This document shows positions 19,179 to 29,593 of a stretch of 64,000 bases of DNA, in pieces. The stretch covers positions 124,001 to 188,000 of the forward strand of contig NW_005179004.1 of the NCBI RefSeq assembly GCF_000350225.1. Reading direction: 5' to 3'. The DNA comes from Chondrus crispus (taxonomy: Eukaryota; Rhodophyta; Florideophyceae; Gigartinales; Gigartinaceae). The notes under the pieces are model-generated. The model saw nothing but the letters and a program-made list of their open reading frames with translations. It made no database searches and was not told where the DNA came from. Positions within the stretch are counted from its first letter, which is position 1. Every line of letters starts with the position of its first letter. Made by a program: the position numbers and the translations under genes.

Positions 19179-19594
19179 GGGCGACAGCAATCTTCTTGAC
19201 CAGATCATTTTAGTGTAGTCCTTTGTTTTACACTGCAAGCATTGGCGTTGTGAACATATTTCCATTCATATCAATGCTTTTCATCGATTCACGACAGTTA
19301 CAAGATCACATTCTTCAGGACAGTTTCAGGATCGCACAGTATATGCGCTTGTGATTTCTGGTGGTTCTCTGGATTCTAGCAACGAATACTCGCATGACGA
19401 GTTACAAACCGTCGCATTCGACACCCCTGCAGAAAATCCGAGTCTTTTGGCTTTGCATGAGGAGAAAATGGATGAAAGCCTTCGGCAAGAATTGTTGAAC
19501 GTATTTGTATATAAGAGCGTACTGGACAGTGAGGTGGCGGGGCCGGAGAACGTCATAAGTCAAGGTGGCAGTCAGCTGACTCTCTGTATCCAAC
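19179..19594. other. Upstream region of the malectin-like gene
   Basis: No separate gene is supported. An open frame (19351-19722) overlaps the start of the malectin gene in another phase and shows no recognisable domain. No clear TATA box is seen within the last 100 bp before 19595. Confidence 0.4.
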
Positions 19595-21517
19595 ATGAAT
19601 CGGATTGCCCACGTGTTCGTAATAGTTGCCGCTGTACTTCTCGGCACGGCATCTGCCACAAAGCCGTCAGCAGCGCCCACCTCCCTCTTTGCCCCCAACG
19701 CAAGAGGAAAAGTGCCCACTAAGGTATGTGTTAATATCGGCTCCTGGTTCCAAACTGTTGGTCCTTTCTTGGCAGAGCTTGGACTTGTGAACTACGCGGG
19801 GGGAGAGCCAGGTGCCTTCACCGTCCCTTCTCGTCGCATTGCAAATACGCCGCATGGTCATGCATTCACGACACAAAGAACGGGGAAGACGATCAGCTTT
19901 CAGATTGAAGTTCAAAGAGACTCAGACTATGTGATCACTCTAGGCTTCGCCGAAGTTCAGCGCGAATTTTGCCGAAGAGGAAAACGCGTTCTGGATCTGT
20001 CCGTTCAATCGGTGAAGAAAACGGGGGTCGACGTATTTGATGCCGCAGGATGCAACAACGCTTACTTCGTTCAGTTTAAGAACGTGAGGGTGGGGAACAC
20101 GGGAACTATCAACGTCGTCGTTATGAGCAGGAGGGGTGGTGCTGTCATCGCGGCCATGTGTGCCCAGCGCATTGGTGGTGGGCCAGGACCCGCCGGGCCA
20201 GGACGATCACCTCTGCCGCGTCCTACTCGACCCGCCAGACCGTCTCGGCGCCCATCTCTCCCACCAAGAGGACCCCGCCCAACTGGCGTACCTGCCGCTT
20301 CGGCGGCGCCGGGCCCAGGAAGTTCGCCTCCCCCTCCAGGAGGACCTCGCCCTCCTGGCGTACCTGCCGCTTCGGCGGCGCCGGGCCCAGGAAGTTCGCC
20401 TCCCCCTCCAGGAGGACCCCGCCCTACTGGTGTGCCTGCCGCTTCGGCGGCGCCGGGCCCAGGAAGTTCGCCTCCCCCTCCAGGAGGACCCCGCCCTACT
20501 GGTGTGCCTGCCGCTTCGGCGGCGCCGGGCCCAGGAAGTTCGCCTCCCCCTCCAGGAGGACCCCGCCCTACTGGCGTGCCTGCCGCCTCGGCGGCGCCGC
20601 GCCCGTCTCCCGCACGTCCAACTCCAGCACGTCCATCTCCCGCACCTCCGTCTCCCACACGCCCATCTCAAGCACCTTCAAGCTCGCCGCGCCCTGCTCC
20701 AAACGTTGAGCTCTCTTCGTGCCAAGAAAGTGGTTGCACAAACTTTGAGGGCCCCGGAGATTACGTTGTTGTGGGTGCTTCGATGAGTGTTGACGAAGAC
20801 CGCACGGATTGCACAATTTTATCTTCCAGTAGTACCAGCCTTTCAGTGCCGAGTGGGGCTCGGGTCAAGTCAGCATTGCTCTACTGGTCGGCGTCTGGTT
20901 TCATGAGCAAGACTGCTCAAGTCAAATTCAATGGAAACACTGTTACAGCCGGGAAGACGTATAGGGGCGGAAGCAGCCGGTTGCATTTCTATGGCGCCGC
21001 CGCAGACGTGACATCTTTTGTGCGAGGCAGTGGTACATACACTGTTTCTGGTATTTGGTATGATAACCGCGAGTCGTACTGCTCTGCAAATGCGGCGTAC
21101 GCTGCTTGGGCTATGGTACTGATTTATGAGAGGCCCGATCTTCCCTTTGCGCAGATCAATGTCTGCTACGACGATTTCACCTTCACTTACCCGGCAGGAA
21201 CATACACGAGTAGTGTCGGTTGTGTCGCTGGTAACTTTGGAACTTCAACCGCTAGAACAACTGTTGTCTCCTTTGAAAGTGATGGGTATAAGGGAGAGAA
21301 TTTCTTCATCTCAGGGGAAGCTCGAGGCGATGGTTTATTCCGTGGGTCAACAGCCCCCAACTTGGATATTCTAAGCTTTGACATTCTGAAGCTTGTGCGG
21401 TCTGGTATCTCATCAATTACTTATACATTCCAAACGTACTTGACGAACACAGTCTTCGGACCAGCCATAGAGGGTTTGGCCCTGCCAATCCGCGTAGTCT
21501 ACTATACAAAGCATTGA
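19595..21517 (+). CDS. Secreted malectin / proline-rich / adhesin-like protein, 640 aa
   Basis: The start gives a signal peptide (MNRIAHVFVIVAAVLLGTAS, cleavage near residue 21). Residues 43-195 resemble a malectin-type carbohydrate-binding domain: VCVNIGSWFQTVGPFLAELG, ISFQIEVQRDSDYVITLGFA, then VFDAAGCNNAYFVQFKNVRV. Residues 196-370 are Pro/Gly/Ala-rich with 24-residue repeats (GGPRPTGVPAASAAPGPGSS). Residues 370-640 resemble the beta-rich domain found at the N-terminus of bacterial surface proteins with DUF11/DUF3344-type repeats: VKSALLYWSASGF, FYGAAADVTSFVRGSGTYTV, AYAAWAMVLIYERPDLPFAQ. I see no membrane anchor, so it is probably secreted into the cell wall or matrix. The gene is intronless across the whole ORF. 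The C-terminal similarity to bacterial proteins leaves horizontal transfer open. Domain names are from motif recall only. Confidence 0.85.
   Translation: MNRIAHVFVIVAAVLLGTASATKPSAAPTSLFAPNARGKVPTKVCVNIGSWFQTVGPFLAELGLVNYAGGEPGAFTVPSRRIANTPHGHAFTTQRTGKTISFQIEVQRDSDYVITLGFAEVQREFCRRGKRVLDLSVQSVKKTGVDVFDAAGCNNAYFVQFKNVRVGNTGTINVVVMSRRGGAVIAAMCAQRIGGGPGPAGPGRSPLPRPTRPARPSRRPSLPPRGPRPTGVPAASAAPGPGSSPPPPGGPRPPGVPAASAAPGPGSSPPPPGGPRPTGVPAASAAPGPGSSPPPPGGPRPTGVPAASAAPGPGSSPPPPGGPRPTGVPAASAAPRPSPARPTPARPSPAPPSPTRPSQAPSSSPRPAPNVELSSCQESGCTNFEGPGDYVVVGASMSVDEDRTDCTILSSSSTSLSVPSGARVKSALLYWSASGFMSKTAQVKFNGNTVTAGKTYRGGSSRLHFYGAAADVTSFVRGSGTYTVSGIWYDNRESYCSANAAYAAWAMVLIYERPDLPFAQINVCYDDFTFTYPAGTYTSSVGCVAGNFGTSTARTTVVSFESDGYKGENFFISGEARGDGLFRGSTAPNLDILSFDILKLVRSGISSITYTFQTYLTNTVFGPAIEGLALPIRVVYYTKH
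20294..20600 (+). repeat. 72-bp coding tandem repeat (about 4.3 units)
   Basis: Units start at 20294, 20366, 20438, 20510 and a partial one at 20582, each encoding 24 residues of the Pro-rich linker. The last full units are almost identical, so the array is young and its copy number is likely polymorphic. Confidence 0.9.
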
Positions 21518-21780
21518 TAACGGCACAGTAAACTTGTGTGGAACGATAGACTTTCTGTAAAATTCCTTGCTGATCACACTTTGCTCTGTGCACAAACTTC
21601 CATGCCCACGATGTGTTACTGATCCTCACTTGTGAAGGGGATCAAAGGATATAGTACTCTGCGAAACGATGTAAGAATGCTTCCGTTCAAGATGGATGCG
21701 TCTGCCTTGGAATTGGAAGAATGCGCGCCATGACCAGGCCAGCTTACGCACTAGATTCGAAAAGGTACTTGCAGATTTAA

Positions 21781-22120
21781 GAGAATTTTTCTTACGTGCC
21801 CCTTTTATTTTGGAATTTTCCTTACATATCCCTTTTTATGAGTCCCTTGTCTTAGGAGCGCTAGATTGAATGCGTGAAGAGGTGAAGAGGGCGTCGCAAA
21901 AATGAGTTTGATCAAAGGGAGCACGTTCCCTGACGAGCACAGCATCTTGATGGCAACCTTGGCCATGTGCGCCACCGCGGGCCGATCTCACAAGGTAAAA
22001 AAGTCAGACTCTGGGCGCCTGCGTATACAGTGCCCCTCCCAAGAGTGCTAAGAAAGGGGTACCGTGACGGTACACGCAAGAAAAATTCCAAAATAAAAGG
22101 GGTACGTAAGAAAAATTCAC
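21781..22120. mobile_element. Mutator-type MITE with 9-bp target duplication
   Basis: A 340-bp element with long inverted ends: left GAGAATTTTTCTTACGTGCC, right on the reverse strand GTGAATTTTTCTTACGTACC, both followed by CCTTTTATTTTGGAATTTT. It is flanked by CAGATTTAA at 21772-21780 and 22121-22129, and nine bases is the hallmark of Mutator-like elements. The core (21902-22051) encodes a 49-residue remnant with KVKKSDSGRLRIQCPSQEC, like the N-terminal DNA-binding segment of MULE transposases. This gives independent support for the assignment. Confidence 0.88.
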
Positions 22121-22129
22121 CAGATTTAA

Positions 22130-24942
22130 ACGGCTATTCCTCATCGCCTCTAATAACAGATTCTTGTTTACACTAAAGAACAATTTCATAGTACGCACAC
22201 GAAAAAAGTCCTGGCAAATTTATCTTTAGGGACAGCCGCGGATGCTGTGATAACACGTTGTGAAGCATAGAAGGAGACTGGAGATGCCCTTCTCGGTTGG
22301 TTTATGCGATGAATGGTACGGCGTACAGGTGTGCAACTGGGTGGAAAGGGCAGAGTCCAGCCTGATGACGAGTGAGCACAAGCGCAGGGTATGAAAACTC
22401 ACGTTGTAGTTGTTTACCTTAATCTATCGTGCGTTCGTATACTCCTCAATTCTATCCTATGTTGCGAGGAAGTTAAATGGAATTTGTTGGGGCATCGATT
22501 CTCGAGTAAAAGAAACAGTAGTGTCTCTGATATTTGTCCGCTAGAATCGGAGCCGAGGTGAGCACCAGCAGCCCACAGATCGACACCCACTGTCTTCTTC
22601 CATGCGTGATGTTGAATGGCATGCTGTCAGCTGACATATCAGCAATTGATTCCGTTTGTACACGCTTTTGTTGCAGAAAAATACGTACTTTAGTGGTCAC
22701 ATTTTCCCCAACGCAGTTGACCTCAGTTTTAAAGCTTGCATGAACGAGGCACTGAAGCCAAGAAAATTCAAGGAGGCATCAAGTGCGCATTGGAATTTTT
22801 AACAAGTGTGTAGTTGGTTTCGGAGATATCATGGAAACAGATTGCCAGGTAGCTCAAAAAGGTGCTCCTTCGCAAGACTTTCTTAACAGCGACCAAGAAA
22901 GACGGGTGGTTCTCGCTAGGATGTATTACGCTTTAATGACGAGCTCCATTCGGGACTTGGGAATTCGCTTTTGCTCTTGTCCGCTAAATGCTAGTCCAGA
23001 TACTGAGGCGTCTCTAAATAAATCTTTTCATTTCGATACTGAAATTTGAAAGTGGCCTTCGCGGAGGCCATTTGTCACCTAGCTAGGTACTCGAAGATCG
23101 CACTGTGAGAAAGACGCAGAAAAGTCCCCATGGCCATGGCCTGCTCATATTGTAAGCTTGAAACATGTAGATCTAACCCAGTAAACGCCTGGCTACTCAT
23201 GATGACCATCATGAATAAATCATCAGGGGAAACGAGAAAGAAAATCAAATATGCTCCGGCTTCACAGCAATTCAGCACTCCGACACCACGTCAGCTACCA
23301 AAATACTATAGCCAGCCTAAAGATTACGGAATTCGTACCAGCGGATGCAAAACTATTTCATATCTGCCGAACAGTATTCTGGATTCGACGTCAGACATTA
23401 AATATGAGTCATTGGCCGTGTTCGTAGTTATAGCAGGCTACATGGGTTCATTTCACCACTCCCCAACTGACATAACAAATGGGTTCGCGTACACGAACTC
23501 TCCGATGTTTTTACGCTGATCATTTCAGGCTGCTGTCAGCGCTTCCAACAATGAGGATGCCCACGCTATTTATCGACAGTTTAGGTGAAGAGATGGCCGT
23601 GAAGCATATGCAGTTGTTTGTAGTCGCGCCACCGGAAGCATGAAAGCCTCCGTTGATGCCTAGCTCATTGTCTGTGCTAGCCGCTGTCGCTTCCTCTGTA
23701 TGAACAAGACCCGTTTGGACTATCAAGAGAAAATTTTTTTATCCAGATGTTACGGTGTGTTCGAGGGCACGCTTGTGTCGCCTCTGCAGAAGCACGCTGG
23801 GCCCGACGAGCACTTTCGAAGTATCGCGCATCATTGCTGTGAGCATACGTGGTCGGATAAAGACTGCCCTCCGAAGGATAGTGGGGGCACATACCCAGTA
23901 CTTAGCCCTTTTCTTTTCTTGCTATTTCTGTCTTTGCAGTTATCCAAGACTGTAAACAGCTTGTGAAGTGACGTCACAGCACCCGTTTGACATGTGTTTG
24001 CAAGCTCGACCCCTATAGAAATTCCTCAGCCCTCATCGAATGGCGACGCTTCCCCAACCCTTACCACGACGTCACTGCTGTGGCACAAATCCTTTCTGGG
24101 CTTCCCCAGACAGCCAGTGCCTGCTTCGCCGAAGCATCCTGCCGTTTGAGCACACGCATCGGCATACTACCCCCTCTCGCCACACTGGAATCCTTCTCCT
24201 CACTTACAAGTCTGCGAGACATCTCCATCGATGTACTCTGAACGCCACAGCTGTCACTAGAATCTTTTTTCTACAGGCTGCTTCCGTCCAACCAAAACAA
24301 ACTGCTGATGCCCGTCAGAGCGCTCTGAAAGGTCCGCCCTTCGCGTATCTCAACGTCGTCACGATAAAATTACCTGTCCCACCGTTCGTAAAAGAAAACC
24401 TCGTCCAGCTTCCTATTCAACCTCGCCTGCAAACCAACATGTCTCCGTGACGCGAGGAGACCACCTGCAATTCAATCGACACCACGCTGTCTCCCCTTCT
24501 CCAGCGTTGGCTTTCTTCTGTATAACTTTAGACACTTCGCAATACCCGTGACATCACAGAAATCCGCCTTCTGTGCCCCCTCCCGCACTCGAGCCCTGGC
24601 GGGGCGATATGTGCAATCTCGATAGGGAGAAAACTTTTCCGTCAACCGGGGATTCTGTCCAGGCTAGTGGCGATAATGGATAGCTAAGCGAGCAATAGCA
24701 AGCTCTGTGGTTCCATGCATTTACCCTTTGGAAATTTCAACAATGCATTACGTAATAGTTATGTCATCAATGATTCCATTACAAGAAGTGATGGAAAAGC
24801 ATTCTTACCGCACGGACAGTAAAAGGTAGAGGTGAACTCGCCTATAAAAGCATCTAGAACTCAGCAGCTCAATAAATAAAAGAAGGCATCGCTTGCCAAA
24901 AAGAAAAACTAAACCCCAAATCCAAACCAAACACCTCAATAG
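22130..24942. other. Unassigned region with weak ORFs
   Basis: Open frames of 60-136 codons occur on the plus strand (22783-23049, 23130-23519, 23987-24450), but none shows a recognisable domain, signal peptide or repeat structure. AT content is higher than in the gypsy copies. A TATAAAAG at 24843-24850 is followed 20 bases later by AATAAA, and I see no gene between or after them. Confidence 0.4.
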
Positions 24943-25195
24943 ATTCATCTTGTATATTCCGCATGCCCTTCCCTTATTCAATCGCTTGAAAGTGAATCAA
25001 GATAAACGTAAAAACGCAATGTGTGTCCAACAATCGCTACCGACGGAAGCTTGTATGTAGTCCATGTTGAGGGGATTATCTTGTATATCTCGCTTGCCGT
25101 ATTCTATCGCTTGCAACTGAGCCAAGGCGAACGTAAAAAACATGCGCGTCCAACAATCGCAACGGGAAGAAGTTTGTATGCAGTCCATGTTGAGG
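24943..25195. repeat. Tandem duplication, unit about 125-130 bp
   Basis: Unit 1 (24943-25072) and unit 2 (25073-25195) both contain ATCTTGTATAT near their start, then CGAACGTAAAAA or a close variant, GTCCAACAATCGC and TGTATG-AGTCCATGTTGAGG at the end. They are diverged by small substitutions and indels. A minus-strand frame (24997-25206) spans both units and repeats its own sequence, but there is no sign that it is expressed. Confidence 0.75.
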
Positions 25196-25671
25196 TTGTT
25201 GTTCAAACTCGACTAGAGTGTCTTTTGTGTCGCACAGCATTGTCAGCACATCGGCGCCATGTGCGGGGATGAGCACCGCAAAGGGTTTAGTTGCTGCAAG
25301 TGGTTGCGGACGTATACTACCTTTGGGTTGGGATGTCTGCTGAAATAGACTGTGATTCTTTGAAAGCCCGGTGCCTATGAAGGCTTCAGGACAGAGATCC
25401 GAGACCCCACGATTCGTCGACTCGATGTACCGCGCTTCGCATGTGCTGTATGCGAAGACCAACGTCATCGGCCAACTAAGACAAACGAGCTCTTCAGTAA
25501 TTGAATAATGTGCTTTGAGCAAATCGTGGCAGGTTGTCCATCATCACGCACTTTGAGGTTTCTCTCCAGTTGTCGCTATTGTCAGTGGCGTTTTCGCGCG
25601 GGGGCGAGGGCGTAGCATCGAAGAAGCGTATGCTACCATCCTTGGCTGCTTATGTCAGCTGCCTGTTCGCG

Positions 25672-25679
25672 TATATAAA
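25672..25679 (+). promoter_or_regulatory. TATA box of the poly-Asp gene
   Basis: TATATAAA lies 133 bp upstream of the ATG at 25812, leaving about 100 bp for a CA-rich 5' leader (CTCATCAACCTCAACAACTG). This is the clearest core promoter outside the transposons in this window. Confidence 0.65.
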
Positions 25680-25811
25680 GCCGGTTGAATTCGGCGCACC
25701 CATATCCCTCTCATCAACCTCAACAACTGACAACACTACGGACAATACAACTGACTTCTCATTCCACTCACCCAAACAACCGTTCTTTTCACAGACAACT
25801 CGCTCAACATA

Positions 25812-26051
25812 ATGAGATCCTCTGTTCTTCTTCTCATCGCACTGGTCCTTTTCTTTGCCGCCTCCTTCGGCAAGCCGGTCCCAGCCGCTGCTGATGGGCT
25901 CATTCGGGCTGGCAAGGGTCTTTCCGTCCGTAAGGGGGACCAGCTCACGCTGCTCGATGAAACAGCCGTGCGCGATGATGACGATGACGATGATGATGAC
26001 GATGATGATGACGATGATGATGACGACGATGATGACAGGTTTGACGATTAG
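25812..26051 (+). CDS. Small secreted poly-aspartate protein, 79 aa
   Basis: A signal peptide (MRSSVLLLIALVLFFAASFG) is followed by a 34-residue charged segment, KPVPAAADGLIRAGKGLSV and onward to ETAVR, then 21 consecutive Asp residues (codons 25974-26036) and a short RFDD end. The Asp tract mixes GAT and GAC codons, so it is not a pure trinucleotide expansion. The mature product would be extremely acidic and extracellular, where it could bind calcium or other cations or coat mineral or sulfated polysaccharide; that role is inference. Poly-Asp proteins occur in calcifying organisms, but no homology is claimed. A TATA box precedes it at 25672. Confidence 0.7.
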   Translation: MRSSVLLLIALVLFFAASFGKPVPAAADGLIRAGKGLSVRKGDQLTLLDETAVRDDDDDDDDDDDDDDDDDDDDDRFDD

Positions 26052-28718
26052 ATTAGGTAGGGTACTCCGACTAGTGTTTTTCCTTCCTTTATGCTGAGGT
26101 GTTTGTAAACAGATGCTTTTGACGACTTCGTTGGCTGAGGGATTCGTGGTGTAGAGGGATTAAGGGGGAAAATAATAGAGAGCGAGAGAACATGAGCGAT
26201 GGGAGATTTGACGCAATGCCGAACTGTTAGGGACGAGAACCAAAGCAAGGGCATGAAAAAATGGAAACGACGCAACTGAACCAGGGCAGTACAAACAACC
26301 CATTGCGAGAGCTTGAATGCCCCGAAAGATTCATTATGCGGAAGCATAGATCAGTCACCACCCGAACCTCTTCCGTGCCGTGCAAGATGGGCTGTTACGA
26401 AATACGACTGCTTTCGGGAGGATGGAGAGGAACACACTGGATCTCAACTCGCTCGTCTCTGCACAGTGTGCCATGTTTCGAGACACATGACCATCCGTGC
26501 AGTGTGGCTCGCTTTCTACAAAGGCATCATTGCTGGATGTGCAGTAGGATCCAATTGCATTCGGCGGGGGATTTAATCTTGCAGCCTTTACGACACATTC
26601 AGCCAATCACATTGGTGTCGAATACGGGTCGTCACTGTCATTCAAATTCAAAGAGCATGTTTTACACTGCTTACACAAATGAGCAGAATTTTTGATCTTC
26701 AAAACTTGTCGGAAGTTCGGATTCCGAACTATACTTTTGCTTCTAAAGAATGACATAGGATTTGGTGCTATCCTCTCCTCATCCACCTCTGCTTCGCAAA
26801 GGGTAATTTAAGAATACCGGCTCCGTAATTCGAACTTTCTGGACTGGTAGACCGGTGATGCCATGCTCTACGAGTATCTCGAATGCCGTGTTTCCACAGC
26901 CACAAATTATCCTCTCACGAGGCCCATTCCCGGTGGAATATGTACAGCTTGGAGAGTTCAATACCTGTACCGAGAAGTTTTTCTAAAAGAATCCCTATTC
27001 ATGACTTGCCAACAATACGCAATCATCTGCAGACTTGGGCAGAGCTGTAAACAAGTGACTAATTTACAACGGCCCGCCTCCAGCATCTCAGACGAACGTG
27101 ACGAAACTTACCTGCGCAGTTTGAAACCTGGAAATCTCATCCTGTTTGGGCAGAAAAAAAATCACCAACTCATAGAATCGTCTCACCTACTATCTGCAAA
27201 AACATTCTGCATCAAAACTTTTCATAAGCAGAAGAACTGCTCCCAAACCCTAATGCACATATTCTACCAACAACCTACCGCCCATAAAGACAGAGCACGT
27301 CTGCAGAAAGTCCGAAAAGCTTTACGGTAATGTCTAAATGAAGAAGACTGATATGCCTCCCAGTCAAAAGATCTTACTCTATGTCAAGAGGCATTCTCAG
27401 CCTGACAATGCCAAGGTCTACCTTTTTTCCCCCAAAACACAATGACACGAAAGCTAAGTGACTTTCAGAACTCCTACAATCGCATTGTCGGTCATACTTA
27501 AAACAGGAATCATTCGACATTGTTGTATCCAACATAAGGTCTAGACAACAACATAGCAGGGCTTCTCTCATGACGTCTAACTCAACATAACGACGGGAGG
27601 TTCGTTCGCAGAGCTCTTGTCGTGCCCACGACGATCACTTTAGTTGGTTCACAGTGCTCTCACCAATATGAATCCTCGTTCTGATAACTGCGGCAAGCGG
27701 CAAGAGCTGGACGGGCTGCCGTGGCCCGAACCACTTGGTCTTAATATCGCCTCCTGGAATAAGACACCCTTTGGATTGATACATGTCCATATGCAATTCA
27801 GTGATAATCCCTCCAAAAACGCCCTTTGAAGGTGGTGAAACCTGTGGCATACACACGACGATCCTTATTACACGTCAGCAACATTGCCGTCGGTTAGGAG
27901 GCCGTTTCCAGGGTTCCCATTACATTGCTGTTGACGGGGAGGGCACACCCCGAAACGCCCTTCGCATGTCAACAAAAGTTTTTATTGTAGTCCCCCTTTT
28001 TTTCAATGAGCTACCCTTGGGTAAAGGGTAAAACCGCGTGCCGTACAGTACCAAGGGTAAAATTTACCAGGCGCAATGATGCGTGCCCATGCTTGACGGG
28101 TGCCCATGCTTGACGTTTTGTTGGACATCCTTTCCAATGCCCTGCCCCCCATCCTACCCTACTTCCCTACCCATTCTTGGCACGCTCGTCAGACTAGGTA
28201 TACTACAGGCCAGGTTGTGTATCCGGGTGCGTTCCATTCTTTTGCGTTTCGTAGCCGCTTCTCAGTGCAATTTTAAATCAACTCGAGATGCCGTGACTGC
28301 ATCTGTGCATCGAGCGGCCTCTCACCACCTCGTGCACTCCACGTGAAATGAAGCCTTACCGTTTTCTCGCACCAGGACTGCTTAATCAATGTACGTCTGA
28401 CGAAGCCACTGCCGCGGGCCTTTCAAGGCAGTGCATCCCCACATCGCATCTCAATCAAGAGTAATCTCCTGGTTGGTGAGACAACCTTCGTCAACCTCTC
28501 AACTGATACAATCCTCGAAATCTCACCTCACGTCTCGCAATACTGATGACATCACTATATCCCTTCTTCTCGCTCACCCACAGCCCAGCAATCGTTTACA
28601 ATCGGGCGCAGAACACCACCCATCCTCTGTCGGAATAGACTCTACAAAAAAACACATCATGGCATGCCCGATACCCGCAGCCAACAAACACACAGGTGTG
28701 TGCGTAGCGTGTGTTAAC
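26052..28718. other. Mostly unassigned region after the poly-Asp gene
   Basis: Short frames are scattered on both strands. The longest, 26863-27330, is listed separately. Near 28010-28065 the motifs CCTTGGGTAAAGGGTAAAA and CCAAGGGTAAAATTT form a short imperfect repeat. I see no transposon ends, RNA gene or recognisable protein. Confidence 0.35.
26863..27330 (+). CDS. Hypothetical ORF, 155 aa
   Basis: This is a 155-codon frame in moderately AT-rich DNA, where a frame of that length is less expected by chance than in the GC-rich elements. Its sequence is basic toward the end (HKDRARLQKVRKALR) and contains LYEYLECRVSTATNYPLTRP near the start. There is no signal peptide, no membrane segment and no family I recognise, and no promoter motif is evident upstream. 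Confidence 0.25.
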   Translation: MLYEYLECRVSTATNYPLTRPIPGGICTAWRVQYLYREVFLKESLFMTCQQYAIICRLGQSCKQVTNLQRPASSISDERDETYLRSLKPGNLILFGQKKNHQLIESSHLLSAKTFCIKTFHKQKNCSQTLMHIFYQQPTAHKDRARLQKVRKALR

Positions 28719-28795
28719 AATGCACCGAACAGGAAGAAACGATGTTCACCGAGCAGGAAGAAACGATAATATCCTTTCTTCCTGTTCGGGGCATT
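28719..28795. repeat. Fold-back inverted repeat (21-bp arms)
   Basis: The left arm from 28719 reads AATGCACCGAACAGGAAGAA and the right arm (28775-28795) is its complement with one mismatch. The loop contains a second direct copy of the motif, CCGAGCAGGAAGAAACGAT. The arms could form a strong RNA or DNA hairpin. Confidence 0.85.
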
Positions 28796-28988
28796 GTCAT
28801 CGTGTTTGTATATCGTTCGAAGAGCGCGGGTCCCGTGTTATATAGATGCGTTGCTTTATAATGTTTGGCGTATGGCAGCATGTAGTGAGTGAAAATACAC
28901 CCGGAATAGCTGTATCTCCATCTATCATTACTGGTTCCGTTGTGAAGGCATCACATCTCCTCTGTATCCATCAAAACCTTAATGTCGC

Positions 28989-29399
28989 TGTTGGCGGCGA
29001 AAAAAAAGGGGGGGGGGGGGGGGGGGGGGGGGAAAAAAAAACCCCCNNNNNNNNNNNNNNNNNNNNNNNNNNNNNNNNNNNNNNNNNNNNNNNNNNNNNN
29101 NNNNNNNNNNNNNNNNNNNNNNNNNNNNNNNNNNNNNNNNNNNNNNGAGGAGAAGGGCCGCGCGCGTAGGGGACCGAGCGGTAGGGAAAGGGAAAAGCAG
29201 AAAAGAGAAAAGCAGAAAAGAGAAAAGTGTATTGCAAGGGGGGGGGGGGTCGGTCCGGGTGTTGTTGTATTCTGCCCCCATTGCGGTGTGTCGCGGCGCG
29301 CCCCTTTCTCGCCATCATCTTCCACTCCACAGGACCGCCGCTCTTCAAAGGGAGATTGTCCACGTGTACACCTGGTGTACACGTGAACAACTAAAATCA
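28989..29399 (-). repeat. LTR copy of element M, with assembly gap
   Basis: Similar to 46600-46849 on the same strand, it starts TGTTGGCGGCG and ends near CTAAAATCA on the plus strand. A gap of 100 N's (29047-29146) follows a run of over 20 G's. The poly-G stretch is longer than in the other copy and probably caused the assembly break. The true length and identity cannot be judged across the gap. Confidence 0.65.
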
Positions 29400-29450
29400 T
29401 CTTTTTGAAGGGTACCCCAAATCTCCCCCACACGACCCCCTCCCTAGCCC

Positions 29451-29593
29451 TGTGTGAACACGGGGTCCGATAGCCCTCTTCCTTTACTCGTCGTCGTCTC
29501 TAGGTGTATATACTCCTCTCTAATGACAGCCTGTCCTGTGCGGTCAGGCAAGTGCAAAGTGCGTTGGCGAATGTGTGTGTGTGCGGTCAGACA
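29451..29593 (-). repeat. 3' LTR of the copia element
   Basis: This 143-bp LTR has a TATA-like GTGTATATAC segment (plus strand 29503-29512). Compared with the 100-bp 5' LTR it has 43 extra bases bounded by two CTGACCGCAC copies, so the difference is either an expansion here or a deletion there. The pol stop TGA (29587-29589 complement) lies inside its first bases. Confidence 0.85.

Noticed and set aside
20294..20600. CRISPR-like regular repeat
   Set aside because: Repeats are contiguous 72-bp coding units without unique spacers, in a eukaryotic gene.
20071..20658. 195-codon minus-strand and two plus-strand frames over the Pro-rich repeat
   Set aside because: The 72-bp repeat is free of stops in several frames; only the frame continuous with the signal peptide and flanking domains is supported.
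28951..29433. Open frames spanning the 100-N gap
   Set aside because: They are open only because N's do not encode stops and poly-G/poly-C runs give Gly/Pro; the segment is LTR-like non-coding DNA.
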